NCBI RefSeq assembly: GCF_030161375.1
Contig: NZ_BSSQ01000003.1
Coordinates: 62,001-126,000, forward strand
Direction of reading: 5' to 3'
Origin: Paenibacillus glycanilyticus
Lineage (GTDB): Bacteria > Bacillota > Bacilli > Paenibacillales > Paenibacillaceae
Length of the DNA: 64,000 nucleotides
Part shown: piece after piece, positions 49,767 through 57,615 of the stretch
Layout: every line of letters begins with the position of its first letter
Position numbering within the stretch: the first letter of the stretch is position 1
The notes under the pieces: model-generated
Seen by the model: only the letters and a program-made list of their open reading frames with translations
What the model was told of the DNA's origin: nothing
Database searches by the model: none
Made by a program: the position numbers and the translations under genes

Positions 49767-50633
49767 ATGATCCCGATCCTTAACGGAGCCAAAGAAACCG
49801 TATCCTACGGTGAGCATCTCGGGTTGCGCATTTATTTGAACAAGGAAGTCGAGAACTATCCGATCCATTGGCATACCGCCGTGGAAGTCATCATGCCGCT
49901 CGATAACATCTATACCGTTATTGTTGATGAAACCAAACATGTCCTCTATCCGAATGATATTCTGGTCCTGCCGCCGGGCGAGCTTCACGAGATCTTTGCG
50001 CCTGATTCCGGAACAAGGCTAATTCTTCAATTTGATTGCTCTTTGCTGTATTCCTTGAACGGTTTTGATTCTACCTTTCATTTGCTGCGCCCATGCCTTC
50101 TCTTAACCGCTGAACAAAATAAAGAGCTGCATGGGCTGGTTAGGCCGATGCTGCTCGAGCTCGTGAACGAATATTTCAGCCAAACAATGCTGAAGGAGGC
50201 TTCCGTGTACGCGAAGCTTATCGCTTTTTTTGTGACGCTCGCCCGGAATTTCATGCAGGAAGAACGCGGCTTCCCAAGGACCAAAGGTCATAATAAGCAA
50301 CACAAATATATCGATAAGTTTTTGCAGGTTTGCAACTATATGAATGAACATTGCACCGAGGATATACGCGTCGAGGAGCTGGCCGAGTTATCCGGCTTCA
50401 GCAAATATCATTTCACGAAAATGTTCAAGCAGTACATGGGCTTGTCCTATTACGACTACTTGATCCAGCATCGCATCATGCATGCCGAAAACCTGCTGAC
50501 CGATCCGAATCTGTCCATCATGGAGGTCGCCATGAGATCCGGATTTGGCAGCCTTCCTACCTTCAACCGAGTGTTCAAAACGTATAAGAAATGTACTCCA
50601 TCGGAGTATAAGGCTTTGAATAAGATCGGATAA
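49767..50633 (+). CDS. AraC-family regulator with cupin sensor domain
   Basis: 288 residues. The N-terminal cupin is YPIHWHTAVEVIMPLDNIYTV with H-x-H ligands and ILVLPPGELHEIFA. The C-terminal AraC domain is DIRVEELAELSGFSKYHFTKMFKQYMGLSYYDY and SIMEVAMRSGFGSLPTFNRVFKTYKKCTPSEY. GAGAGGAAGAG precedes the ATG. It is divergent from the LplABC-type importer and is probably its sugar-responsive activator. The structured repeat copy 2 lies in its 3' region before the terminator. Confidence 0.87.
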   Translation: MIPILNGAKETVSYGEHLGLRIYLNKEVENYPIHWHTAVEVIMPLDNIYTVIVDETKHVLYPNDILVLPPGELHEIFAPDSGTRLILQFDCSLLYSLNGFDSTFHLLRPCLLLTAEQNKELHGLVRPMLLELVNEYFSQTMLKEASVYAKLIAFFVTLARNFMQEERGFPRTKGHNKQHKYIDKFLQVCNYMNEHCTEDIRVEELAELSGFSKYHFTKMFKQYMGLSYYDYLIQHRIMHAENLLTDPNLSIMEVAMRSGFGSLPTFNRVFKTYKKCTPSEYKALNKIG

Positions 50634-50642
50634 ACGTGCGTG

Positions 50643-50770
50643 CTGCGCATTGAATGTTCTTCCGATCGCCATTGCTCGGGGATTTCTCTGAACTATTCCA
50701 ATAGGATTGGAATCCCCTCACAAAAGCGAACACTACGTTTCTCCAGAATCATTCAAATACTCCGCCTGCC
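50643..50770 (+). repeat. Structured intergenic repeat, copy 2
   Basis: Second copy of the element at 8710-8836, same orientation, starting 10 bp after the araC stop and ending before its terminator, so it is probably transcribed in the 3' untranslated region. GCATTGAATG pairs with CATTCAAAT and GGGGATT with AATCCCC. Relative to copy 1, an A-T pair became G-C in each stem, which is evidence of a maintained fold. Confidence 0.75.
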
Positions 50771-50798
50771 TTAACCGTCTTATTGGGGGGACCGAAAT

Positions 50799-50825
50799 GG
50801 CCGTGCGCTAATTGCACGGCCTTTT
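50799..50825 (+). terminator. Rho-independent terminator after araC and repeat
   Basis: GGCCGTGC and GCACGGCC pair around GCTAATT, followed by TTTT. Confidence 0.85.
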
Positions 50826-50828
50826 CCA

Positions 50829-51995
50829 TTAGAGATTTGGGATCATTTTTTGTTTGCTTTTTCGGATGGAGAGGACAGCGGAAGCGAAGGCTAAGATCAG
50901 GACGAGGCCAGCCGCGAGAGGATTGTATAGGACGGTATCGTTCCAATTAACAACAAGGCCTCCTATGCTTGCACCAATGGCGATTCCCATCTGTGTGACG
51001 GAAACATTCAAGCTGATGATGAGATTAGCCGACTGCGGAGCACGCTCGATGAAGTACGTTTGTGTAGCAGGCCCCAAGACGAACATGGACATAATCCACA
51101 GCGACAACAAAGTGATCGCAACTGGGAAGGAATGAATAGCAAGCGGCAGCAGCAGCAAGGCGATGACATGAACCATTACGCCAACAATAATTAATTTGGC
51201 GCTGCCCCATTTGTCTACGGCAGACCCTCCAATCCGGGAGCCAATAGCCCCTGCTACACCAAACAACAGCATCATCCAACCAATCTCGCTTGCGCTCCTG
51301 CTCAGAATGTTGCCAAGGAATGACGCAATATACGTGAACATGACCGAGTTGCCGGCTTCTCTGAACAAGACTAGCAGCAAGGCGTAGAAGATGACCGGAT
51401 TAGCGAGCACCTCGAATTGCCGCTTGAATGGAACAGGTGCATCCCCTTCTAGATTCGGGAGAAGCAGTGCAAGGCCAATGAGGATCACAATCCCTCCTAG
51501 TCCAAGGAACAAAAAGATGGTTTGCCAGCTATACATATTTGTTAATGCCACGCCAATCGGGACTCCAAATATCATGGCGCTGCTGAACCCGAGAATAATC
51601 GTTCCGATGGCACTGCCGATTTTCTCAACCGGTACCATCTTGGTTGCGGCGCTGAATGCTGCTACCAAAAACACGCCCGAGCTTACGCCAAGCAAGATCC
51701 TTGCTCCCATGACGACTACCAAGCTTGAACTCGCAATGGTCAAGAAATTACCCACGATAAACAAGGCTATTGCCAGCAGTAAAAGGTTTTTCCGGGGGAT
51801 CCTGGTTGTCGTCGAAATAATGATCGGCGTGCCAATTGCAAACGCCAGGGAATACACCGTAATGAGCTGCCCGGCCACACTCTCCGAAATATTCATCTGT
51901 TCGGCCAGCACATTCAAGACGCCGGCAATGACCAACTCCGAAGTCGCCGTAAAGAATACGGCAACCATCAAGACGTAGATAAGTACACTCTTCAT
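50829..51995 (-). CDS. MFS exporter (AraJ/DHA1-like)
   Basis: 388 residues, twelve hydrophobic segments. The N-terminus VLIYVLMVAVFFTATSELVIAGVLNVLAEQMNISESVAGQLITVYSLAFAIGTPI carries the E-x-V-I-A-G and AGQL signature of the PbuE/AraJ group, and GVPIGVAL corresponds to motif C. It may export purines, sugars or drugs. GAAGGAAG precedes the ATG at 51995; the frame to 52088 would include the operator region and is rejected. Its promoter overlaps one palindrome and has a second upstream. Confidence 0.85.
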   Translation of the reverse strand: MKSVLIYVLMVAVFFTATSELVIAGVLNVLAEQMNISESVAGQLITVYSLAFAIGTPIIISTTTRIPRKNLLLLAIALFIVGNFLTIASSSLVVVMGARILLGVSSGVFLVAAFSAATKMVPVEKIGSAIGTIILGFSSAMIFGVPIGVALTNMYSWQTIFLFLGLGGIVILIGLALLLPNLEGDAPVPFKRQFEVLANPVIFYALLLVLFREAGNSVMFTYIASFLGNILSRSASEIGWMMLLFGVAGAIGSRIGGSAVDKWGSAKLIIVGVMVHVIALLLLPLAIHSFPVAITLLSLWIMSMFVLGPATQTYFIERAPQSANLIISLNVSVTQMGIAIGASIGGLVVNWNDTVLYNPLAAGLVLILAFASAVLSIRKSKQKMIPNL

Positions 51996-52031
51996 AACTA
52001 CACTTCCTTCAGTGATCGATTTGTTAATTGG

Positions 52032-52118
52032 AGTATATCGAAGTGGCTTACTTTTTGTAAGAACGCAAATTGTTTTGGCATAATCCATCGAGTTGGAGTA
52101 ACTTACCGGTTGGTAAGT
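52032..52118 (-). promoter_or_regulatory. Promoter with two palindromic operators before the MFS gene
   Basis: Minus-strand TTACAA (52060-52055), 17 bp, TATACT (52037-52032). CTTACTTTTTGTAAG (52047-52061) is a 5-5-5 palindrome overlapping the -35. ACTTACCGGTTGGTAAGT (52101-52118) is a second, perfect 7-4-7 palindrome. Both contain CTTAC/GTAAG half-sites, the kind bound by HxlR- or TetR-type repressors. No regulator gene is adjacent. Confidence 0.65.
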
Positions 52119-52133
52119 GCATGCAACAAAAAA

Positions 52134-52160
52134 ACCGCAAGAGCGAAGTGCTCTTGCGGT
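52134..52160 (-). terminator. Rho-independent terminator of the methyltransferase gene
   Basis: ACCGCAAGAGC and GCTCTTGCGGT pair; on the minus strand seven T follow. Confidence 0.92.
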
Positions 52161-52189
52161 AAAAAGGATTGCTGAACATATGGTTTGAA

Positions 52190-52969
52190 TTATAATTTAG
52201 TGGCTTGATAAACCATTTTCTGACTAGCGCTTGTTGGTTTCTTTCCATCCTCGAAATCAGCGCAAACTTTGACATCAGAGAAACCAATGCTTTCAAGGAC
52301 GTACTTGAATTCATCGACACCGTACCAACGCAATGCAAAACGCTGTAATTCCGTTTGGATCAATGATCCATTACGCCACTTTTCGTATTTCAAGTAGCTT
52401 ATTCGGTATTGATTGAAGAATAGATCAGCTTCCGTGCATTTCCCTTCCATCGTAATGATGTCGCCATCAGGCAAGTGAAATATGGCCGATCCTTCCCATC
52501 GTCCTAATTCGGAACTGTTAAACTTGTTATCCGGCAGAAAAAGATCAAGGAACAATTGCCCGCCTGGTTCCAAATGTTCATACAACAACTTTAGAACCCG
52601 CAGTGACTCTTCCCGTTGTTCGATTAATAAGAACGAACCCCCTGGAATGATGATTGCTTCATATTTATATGGCAAAGAAAGTTCTTGCAAGTTCGCTTCG
52701 TATAAGTTGGGAGTTAACCCTCGTTCTTCACATCGGTTGCGGCATGAATCCAACATTTGCGGGGAAGAGTCCACTCCGTCTACGATGAGGCCAGATTCTA
52801 GAAGAGGAATAATTACGCGGCCAGAGCCAACCATAGCCTCCAGAATGCGTCCCTTATAAGGCTTCAGCTTATCGCGATAGTACTCAATGTCCCCACCTAA
52901 TGATTGCCCAACTTTTTTAGTTAAATCATAGACTTCCGTACAGAGTTCTCCGTAATTGCTAAAAGTCAT
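52190..52969 (-). CDS. Class I SAM-dependent methyltransferase
   Basis: 259 residues. Motif I is RILEAMVGSGRVIIPLLESG, followed by VDGVDSSPQMLDSCRNRC (acidic residue for SAM ribose), the LPYKYEAIIIPGGSFLLI post-I region and LEPGGQLFLDLFLPDN (motif III). Small-molecule methyltransferases of the ubiE/SmtA-like class look like this; the substrate is unknown. GGAGGG lies before the ATG at 52969; the frame to 53029 is less likely. AT-richer than its upstream neighbours. Confidence 0.85.
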   Translation of the reverse strand: MTFSNYGELCTEVYDLTKKVGQSLGGDIEYYRDKLKPYKGRILEAMVGSGRVIIPLLESGLIVDGVDSSPQMLDSCRNRCEERGLTPNLYEANLQELSLPYKYEAIIIPGGSFLLIEQREESLRVLKLLYEHLEPGGQLFLDLFLPDNKFNSSELGRWEGSAIFHLPDGDIITMEGKCTEADLFFNQYRISYLKYEKWRNGSLIQTELQRFALRWYGVDEFKYVLESIGFSDVKVCADFEDGKKPTSASQKMVYQATKL

Positions 52970-53061
52970 ATTGGCTTTCCCTCCACAAAAGAATACTTCC
53001 AGATTACACCAGCCCAAAATAAGGGACAACAGAATATTTTTATATATTCAAACATAACCAA

Positions 53062-53094
53062 ATAACCGGCAGCTGATCTTTGATCTGCTGCCGG
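53062..53094 (-). terminator. Rho-independent terminator of the PPK2 gene
   Basis: AACCGGCAGC(AGATC) and (GATCA)GCTGCCGGTT pair on the minus strand; only a weak T-rich tail. Confidence 0.75.
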
Positions 53095-53128
53095 TTAAGT
53101 ACGTCGTCGATGCAATTAGATAAGTTAT

Positions 53129-53956
53129 TCAATCCTGTACGGGACTGAATTGAAGCTGCTCTATAAATTTCCGCGTCTCGATATCCGGTTCCGGATAAGA
53201 AAGTTCCAACTTCTCTAAGGCATTTACAATAATCCGGAGCACCAAGTAGTCGCGGAACCATCGTTTATTGGCAGGAACGATGTGCCATGGAGCGTAATTA
53301 GTTGCCGTATTCCGGAAGGCATCTTCGTATGCGTCAATATAGGAATCCCAATATTCCCGCTCGGCCAGATCACTTGGATCGAATTTCCATAGCTTGTCCG
53401 GGTTACTTAGCCGTTCGCGAATTTTCTCGAGTTGAAATTCAGGTGAAATATGGAGAAAAATTTTGATCAGCAACACGCCATTGTTCGTTAGAAGCTTTTC
53501 GAAATGCCGTATATGCTTCATCCGGGTTGCTGCTTCCTCATCTTGTATCGACCCGTGAACCCGCGTAATAAGTACGTCCTCATAATAAGAACGATTAAAT
53601 GCGGTTATATAACCTTTGGCAGGGACAACTTTATGTGTTCTCCATAAGAAATCATGAGCCGACTCATCTGGAGTCGGTTTCTTGAAACTCTCCGCTCGAA
53701 AACCCTGCGGATTCAAATTAGACAGCACCTTTTTGACAACGCCGTCCTTCCCGCTGCAATCCATCCCTTGGAACAAGACAAGAACGCCATTTGACTTTGA
53801 GGCAAACAACTTGTCCTGCAGATGGCGAAGTTTCTCTTCCATCTGTTCAAACTCTTCTTGAATCTCTTCTTTGCTTGCAAAGCCGCCCGTATCATCCGGA
53901 TCGTACTGGCTCAGACCGCGCTTAATTGCTTTGGTCAGCCGATAGTTTTTCAACAT
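53129..53956 (-). CDS. PPK2-family polyphosphate:nucleotide phosphotransferase
   Basis: 275 residues, the length of a one-domain PPK2. Walker A is VLVLFQGMDCSGKDGVVKKVL. The lid region is FKKPTPDESAHDFLWRTHKVVPAKG and the Walker B-like catalytic part is ITAFNRSYYEDVLITRVHG. A long WKFDPSDLAEREYWDSYIDAYEDAF follows, all strongly conserved in PPK2. It moves phosphate between polyphosphate and nucleoside phosphates. AGGAGGTG precedes the ATG. Single gene. Confidence 0.92.
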   Translation of the reverse strand: MLKNYRLTKAIKRGLSQYDPDDTGGFASKEEIQEEFEQMEEKLRHLQDKLFASKSNGVLVLFQGMDCSGKDGVVKKVLSNLNPQGFRAESFKKPTPDESAHDFLWRTHKVVPAKGYITAFNRSYYEDVLITRVHGSIQDEEAATRMKHIRHFEKLLTNNGVLLIKIFLHISPEFQLEKIRERLSNPDKLWKFDPSDLAEREYWDSYIDAYEDAFRNTATNYAPWHIVPANKRWFRDYLVLRIIVNALEKLELSYPEPDIETRKFIEQLQFSPVQD

Positions 53957-53984
53957 GCGACACCTCCTGAGACTGACTTACATC

Positions 53985-54126
53985 CTAAGTATATTGAATT
54001 TCTATATTAATTTCATATTTTGAGCGATATGTACTGCCAATCCGATTCTCAAATCTTCCAGCAGAAATTATTTCTCCTCCTACTTCAACATTCCCACCAG
54101 GAAGTTCTATAGTGAATCGATTAAGT
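53985..54126 (-). pseudogene. Possible gene fragment (C-terminal tail, unassigned)
   Basis: Downstream of the HAD gene on the minus strand a frame without any start codon encodes FTIELPGGNVEVGGEIISA... and ends IEIQYT-stop at 53985. The text looks protein-like, and ELPGGNVEVGGE faintly resembles a Nudix box (GX5E), but the REUXEEXG part is absent. It may be the 3' end of a decayed gene. No ribosome binding site was seen. Confidence 0.3.
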
Positions 54127-54675
54127 TTAATTTTTTAATAGCCAATTAACGGCATCCAATAAATCCTCGGCTATATAGTCGGGAACAGCCTCAAGCCATT
54201 CGCCAAAAAATTGATTAGCTTGATATTTGGCCAAATCCTTTTCACCGGAACCTGTTTTCACCAACACTTTAGTACATCCCGCCCTTATGGCAGCTATCAT
54301 ATCGCTCCACCGATCGCCAATAACCGCGCAATTATTCAATACGAGGTCATTGTCTTCTGCTGCCTGAATAAGTAAAGTTGCCGAGGGCTTCCGACAAAAA
54401 CAACGCTCTTCATGTTGGTGTGGGCATATATAAGCTTTATCGAATCCGAATGATGCAAGTTCGTCTTGGAAGTCTTTAATCGATGATTCCCCTCGAGATA
54501 TTCCAGGTTGGTTAGTAAACGCGTAGATCTGAACTCCGGCATTCCTAAGGATATGGATTGACTGTTCCGAGAAAGAGAATAATTCAAACACACCTGGATA
54601 AATTACTTCATCGGAACCACCAATAGTCCCATCTCGATCAATAAAAACAGCCTGTAATTTTTTCGATGTTGACAT
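54127..54675 (-). CDS. HAD-IIIA family phosphatase (histidinol/heptose-bisphosphate phosphatase-like)
   Basis: 182 residues. The nucleophile motif is AVFIDRDGTIGG, motif II is IYAFTNQPGI, and a Cys-His cluster CPHQHEERCFCRKPS binds zinc in GmhB-type enzymes. Motif III/IV is VIGDRWSDMIAAIRAGC. The class removes phosphate from sugar bisphosphates or histidinol phosphate; no such pathway genes are near, so the substrate is open. AT-richer than the window average, as is its surrounding. Confidence 0.87.
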   Translation of the reverse strand: MSTSKKLQAVFIDRDGTIGGSDEVIYPGVFELFSFSEQSIHILRNAGVQIYAFTNQPGISRGESSIKDFQDELASFGFDKAYICPHQHEERCFCRKPSATLLIQAAEDNDLVLNNCAVIGDRWSDMIAAIRAGCTKVLVKTGSGEKDLAKYQANQFFGEWLEAVPDYIAEDLLDAVNWLLKN

Positions 54676-54828
54676 ATAAGCACCGCCATTTCGTTAAGAG
54701 TGAAAGGCTGGGAGATGCCATAAGTACAATCGACATAACGGAACTATTGTCCCACCCTCGACAGCATATTGGAAGAAGCACCCGAACTTTATCTCGGCTG
54801 CTTTCTTTATTGAGCTATACTCTCCAAC

Positions 54829-55236
54829 TCAAAGAATATCCTTAAACGAATTTAAATCAAAGTGTAGATTTTTTAGTTGCATGAGATGCACGGCTGATAA
54901 TAGCCCCAACAGCTCGATGCCTTTGTCCGTGAGAGCAATATGAACACTTCGTGCATCGTCTGGGTTTGGACGTCGTTTCACAAGATCGGACTTCTCGCTG
55001 CGGGTTACCAACCCCACGCAAGCATGATGCGTGATTCGCAGCTTTTCGGCGACTTCTGAGATGGTTGCGTAATCACGTCCGGGATATCCTTGAATAGCAA
55101 GGATTAATTGATGTTGTTGCGGGGTAAGACCTACTTCCCTGGCAGCGTTTTCACTAAAGTGATTAAAAATGCGCAGCTTATACCTAAACTCTGCTAACTG
55201 CTCATATAAGGATTTTGATAAATTTTGATTTAGCAT
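54829..55236 (-). CDS. MarR-family transcriptional regulator
   Basis: 135 residues. The winged helix is TISEVAEKLRITHHACVGLVTRSEKSDLVKRRPNPDDARSVHIALTDKG with the D-x-R wing tip, and N-terminal FNHFSENAAREVGLTPQQHQLILAI and C-terminal helices form the dimer interface. It lacks an OhrR-type N-terminal Cys. It could repress the divergent small-protein genes. The gap 55237-55377 holds an inverted repeat, TATATC-7-GATATA (55260-55278), a candidate operator. Confidence 0.83.
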   Translation of the reverse strand: MLNQNLSKSLYEQLAEFRYKLRIFNHFSENAAREVGLTPQQHQLILAIQGYPGRDYATISEVAEKLRITHHACVGLVTRSEKSDLVKRRPNPDDARSVHIALTDKGIELLGLLSAVHLMQLKNLHFDLNSFKDIL

Positions 55237-55259
55237 TTATACATGCTCCTTTTACATAG

Positions 55260-55278
55260 TATATCTCAATACGATATA
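55260..55278. promoter_or_regulatory. Candidate MarR operator
   Basis: TATATC and GATATA form an inverted repeat with a 7-bp spacer 24 bp before the marR start. The AT-rich context makes a chance match possible. Confidence 0.35.
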
Positions 55279-55377
55279 TATACTTGGACAGCATGACTTC
55301 ATTAAATCACGAAAGATTATGCGGATGGCGCTGGCATTATGTCTTCACAATCCTATTTAGATCTGGAGATGAGGGTA

Positions 55378-55593
55378 ATGAAAGCTAGTACAATTGTTAA
55401 AGCCGTTTTATTCGGATTACTGTTCGCCATTTTTGCGATTGGTCTCTTGCCATTTTTAGTTGCAAACAGCTTGGCTGAAATAAGCGGTTCTTCAGAATTT
55501 TTTGATTTGGGCGGGATAGCCCCTCTCTTCAAAGTTCCTCCTTCGAAAAAACAAGACACAGAAAACGAAGATCAATCAAATGAAGACATTTGA
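55378..55593 (+). CDS. Small membrane or exported protein, unknown
   Basis: 71 residues: a hydrophobic helix (IVKAVLFGLLFAIFAIGLLPFLVA) then a short acidic tail (FKVPPSKKQDTENEDQSNED). No family recognised. ATG at 55378 has GGAG 9 nt upstream; the frame starts at 55339 but lacks a site there. It lies between marR and a secreted TIMP-like protein gene. Confidence 0.6.
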   Translation: MKASTIVKAVLFGLLFAIFAIGLLPFLVANSLAEISGSSEFFDLGGIAPLFKVPPSKKQDTENEDQSNEDI

Positions 55594-55681
55594 TTGATCT
55601 TCTTTAACTATTTAGTGCAACAATCAGAAGCCTATTTCGTCTAATAGTTTACTAAATGCGAAATATGGATGAGGTGGTTGC

Positions 55682-56281
55682 ATGTGGAAAACAGTTACGA
55701 AGATATTGCTGATCTATATGTTTGTATTTGGCTTATGGTTTGTGAGCGAGCCTAAAGCCGCATATGCCTGTTCTTGTGCTACTGAGCCAAGTATAGAGAA
55801 TCAATTAGAACATAAAACGGCCATCTTCACAGGGAAAGTATTGAGCGTGACCGAACCGGAGAAGAAAGAAATAATGTCTTCCGCTGATCTTGTAACCGTG
55901 CAATTCGAAGTAGAAACCGTATGGAAAGGCGAAGTTGAGTCGCAGACAAAGGTATACACCGCTCAGAGTTCGGTGAGTTGCGGGTACGAGGGTTTTAAAG
56001 TAGACCAGCAATTTATCGTCTTTGCATACGGGGAGCCCGATCATCTTGAAACAGGGGTTTGTGAAGGCAATAAGACGGTTGCTAGCGCAGAGAAAGAGCT
56101 AAATATCTTGGGTGCAGGTTATGAGCCGATGAAAAAAGCTGCTCCGCCAGACGATCCGTTAGTTTCAGCTTCTGTTAGTAAGGACTCCGCCAGCACATTC
56201 GAGAAGATTTCGATTGTTACTGCCGTTTCTCTTCTCTTATTCTTCGTATTAGCTGTTATTTATAAAAGAAGTCGCCGTTAA
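55682..56281 (+). CDS. Secreted TIMP-like (netrin/NTR-fold) membrane-anchored protein
   Basis: 199 residues. A signal peptide ends near AAYA, leaving a mature N-terminus beginning CSC, as in tissue-inhibitor-of-metalloproteinase-like bacterial proteins. The NTR-type core follows (AIFTGKVLSVTEPEKK...VQFEVETVWKGEV...VSCGYEGFKVDQQFIVFAYG...GVCEGNK) with pairing cysteines. A C-terminal membrane helix (VTAVSLLLFFVLAVIYKRSRR) anchors it. Function in bacteria is unknown. GAGGTGG precedes the ATG. Confidence 0.8.
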   Translation: MWKTVTKILLIYMFVFGLWFVSEPKAAYACSCATEPSIENQLEHKTAIFTGKVLSVTEPEKKEIMSSADLVTVQFEVETVWKGEVESQTKVYTAQSSVSCGYEGFKVDQQFIVFAYGEPDHLETGVCEGNKTVASAEKELNILGAGYEPMKKAAPPDDPLVSASVSKDSASTFEKISIVTAVSLLLFFVLAVIYKRSRR

Positions 56282-56317
56282 TGACAGGGCAACAAAAATG
56301 GACAGGAGTGAGCAGGC

Positions 56318-56704
56318 TTGCCGCTGAAACCGAATAAAACCATTTATTTCTTAATCATAATCTGTCTACTGCAGCTATCGACGTCAGTGGCGCGGCTATT
56401 CACGACGGAATTTCAATTGATGCCGGATTTTATCGGCTTTACTTATTTCCTCACGAGCCTAGTTTTTCTAGGACTTCTGGTTGTCCTGATAACCGACCTG
56501 ATTACGAAGGCAAGACGAACGATTAAAGGCCGTATCATCAACAAGGAAGGCAACATCATTCATGTGCTGCGGGATGACGGCAAGGTTAAGCGTTACAAAA
56601 TTAACGTGCCTGAGGTGCTCGAGGTGTTACAAGCTGATTATAGAGTCGAGATCGAAAGCACGAATTTGTCTAATATTCTAAGCCGGATCACGGTGATCGA
56701 GTGA
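56318..56704 (+). CDS. Small membrane protein, unknown
   Basis: 128 residues. Two membrane helices (TIYFLIIICLLQLSTSVARLF and FIGFTYFLTSLVFLGLLVVLITDLI) are followed by a soluble beta-rich domain (IKGRIINKEGNIIHVLRDDGKVKRYKINVPE). The family is not recognised. The start is TTG at 56318 with AGGAGTG upstream. It follows the TIMP-like gene by 36 bp and may be co-transcribed. Confidence 0.6.
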   Translation: MPLKPNKTIYFLIIICLLQLSTSVARLFTTEFQLMPDFIGFTYFLTSLVFLGLLVVLITDLITKARRTIKGRIINKEGNIIHVLRDDGKVKRYKINVPEVLEVLQADYRVEIESTNLSNILSRITVIE

Positions 56705-56711
56705 CAAAGGG

Positions 56712-57074
56712 CTATGCGTTGCCCCATTTGTGCACCCATTTCTCCATCTCTCTAAGGGCAGCCTGAAAATCTCGGCCTTTCTCCGTCAGCGAATATTCCA
56801 CGGTTACGGGTACCGTTGGAAAAACCTTGCGAGTAACGAGTCCGTTGTTCTCCAAATGACGGACCGTATTCGTTAAGGATTGGGTCTTCACGACCGCTAC
56901 ATTCCGCTGAAGCTGGTTAAATCGAAGCGGTCCATTCATCAGTTCCTCCAGGACAAGGAACGCCCATTTTGCTCCAAGAATCTGCAGTACCTCGCATATG
57001 CTCGATCCCTTATCTTCCTGATTTACAGCCTCGCTGTTGCCTCCCAAATGGTTCTCCTCCTTGCTTATGCTCAA
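56712..57074 (-). CDS. HxlR-family transcriptional regulator
   Basis: 120 residues. The winged helix is CEVLQILGAKWAFLVLEELMNGPLRFNQLQRNVAVVKTQSLTNTVRHLENNGLVTRKVFPTVPVTVEYSLTEKG, the full HxlR pattern with an N-terminal Cys of the kind used for redox or electrophile sensing in YodB-like members. TTG start at 57074 overlaps the lipoprotein stop (TTGA). Targets unknown; the palindromes before the MFS gene at 52 kb are candidates. Confidence 0.85.
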   Translation of the reverse strand: MSISKEENHLGGNSEAVNQEDKGSSICEVLQILGAKWAFLVLEELMNGPLRFNQLQRNVAVVKTQSLTNTVRHLENNGLVTRKVFPTVPVTVEYSLTEKGRDFQAALREMEKWVHKWGNA

Positions 57075-57487
57075 TTGCCACTCGTCTCAAATGAAGTCTC
57101 TTCCCCGTTCACAACCACTTTGATGGTATCGGCCTTCATATTGTTATTAAGCTTATACACGGACACTGGCTTAATCCGTTCATCTTGAAGATCGGACGTT
57201 TCTGTAACGTCGAAATGAATGGTTAATACGCCATCCTGCAACTCTGCTAGGGCGTCAGTAACAAGCTTCGCCGGCTCGCCTTGCTGAACGGTCGAGTCGT
57301 TCACAATCACATACTCCCCTTTGCCAGGGGCTGTATACAGATATATTCCGTTCTTGCTGCCATTTCGGTCTACAAATGATTTAACGTCTTTATTTGGGCG
57401 GTCTACTTCCTTCATCAGGGATGTTGACTCACTGCAGCCGGCCAGAACAAGGATCAGCAATAAAACAAAACCCGCAAACTTATACAC
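57071..57487 (-). CDS. Small lipoprotein, unknown
   Basis: 138 residues. The signal peptide ends with lipobox LVLAGCSE. The mature protein is beta-rich with SKNGIYLYTAPGKGEYVIVNDSTVQQG and VSVYKLNNNMKADTIKVVVNGEE. No family is recognised; it resembles Bacillales lipoproteins thought to monitor the envelope. It is translationally coupled to an HxlR regulator, an unusual pairing. Confidence 0.7.
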   Translation of the reverse strand: MYKFAGFVLLLILVLAGCSESTSLMKEVDRPNKDVKSFVDRNGSKNGIYLYTAPGKGEYVIVNDSTVQQGEPAKLVTDALAELQDGVLTIHFDVTETSDLQDERIKPVSVYKLNNNMKADTIKVVVNGEETSFETSGN

Positions 57488-57568
57488 ATAATCCTCTCCA
57501 TTTGCAAAAGGTATCGCTTCTATAAGCTGACTTTACCACAATCATCCAAATCTGCACATATAAAAAAA

Positions 57569-57590
57569 GAGCTTCCCTAACGGGAAGCCC
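57569..57590 (-). terminator. Rho-independent terminator of the TetX-like gene
   Basis: GGGCTTCCC and GGGAAGCTC pair on the minus strand and are followed by seven T. Confidence 0.85.
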
Positions 57591-57615
57591 TTCAAGTTAC
57601 TATTATTATTGAGCA

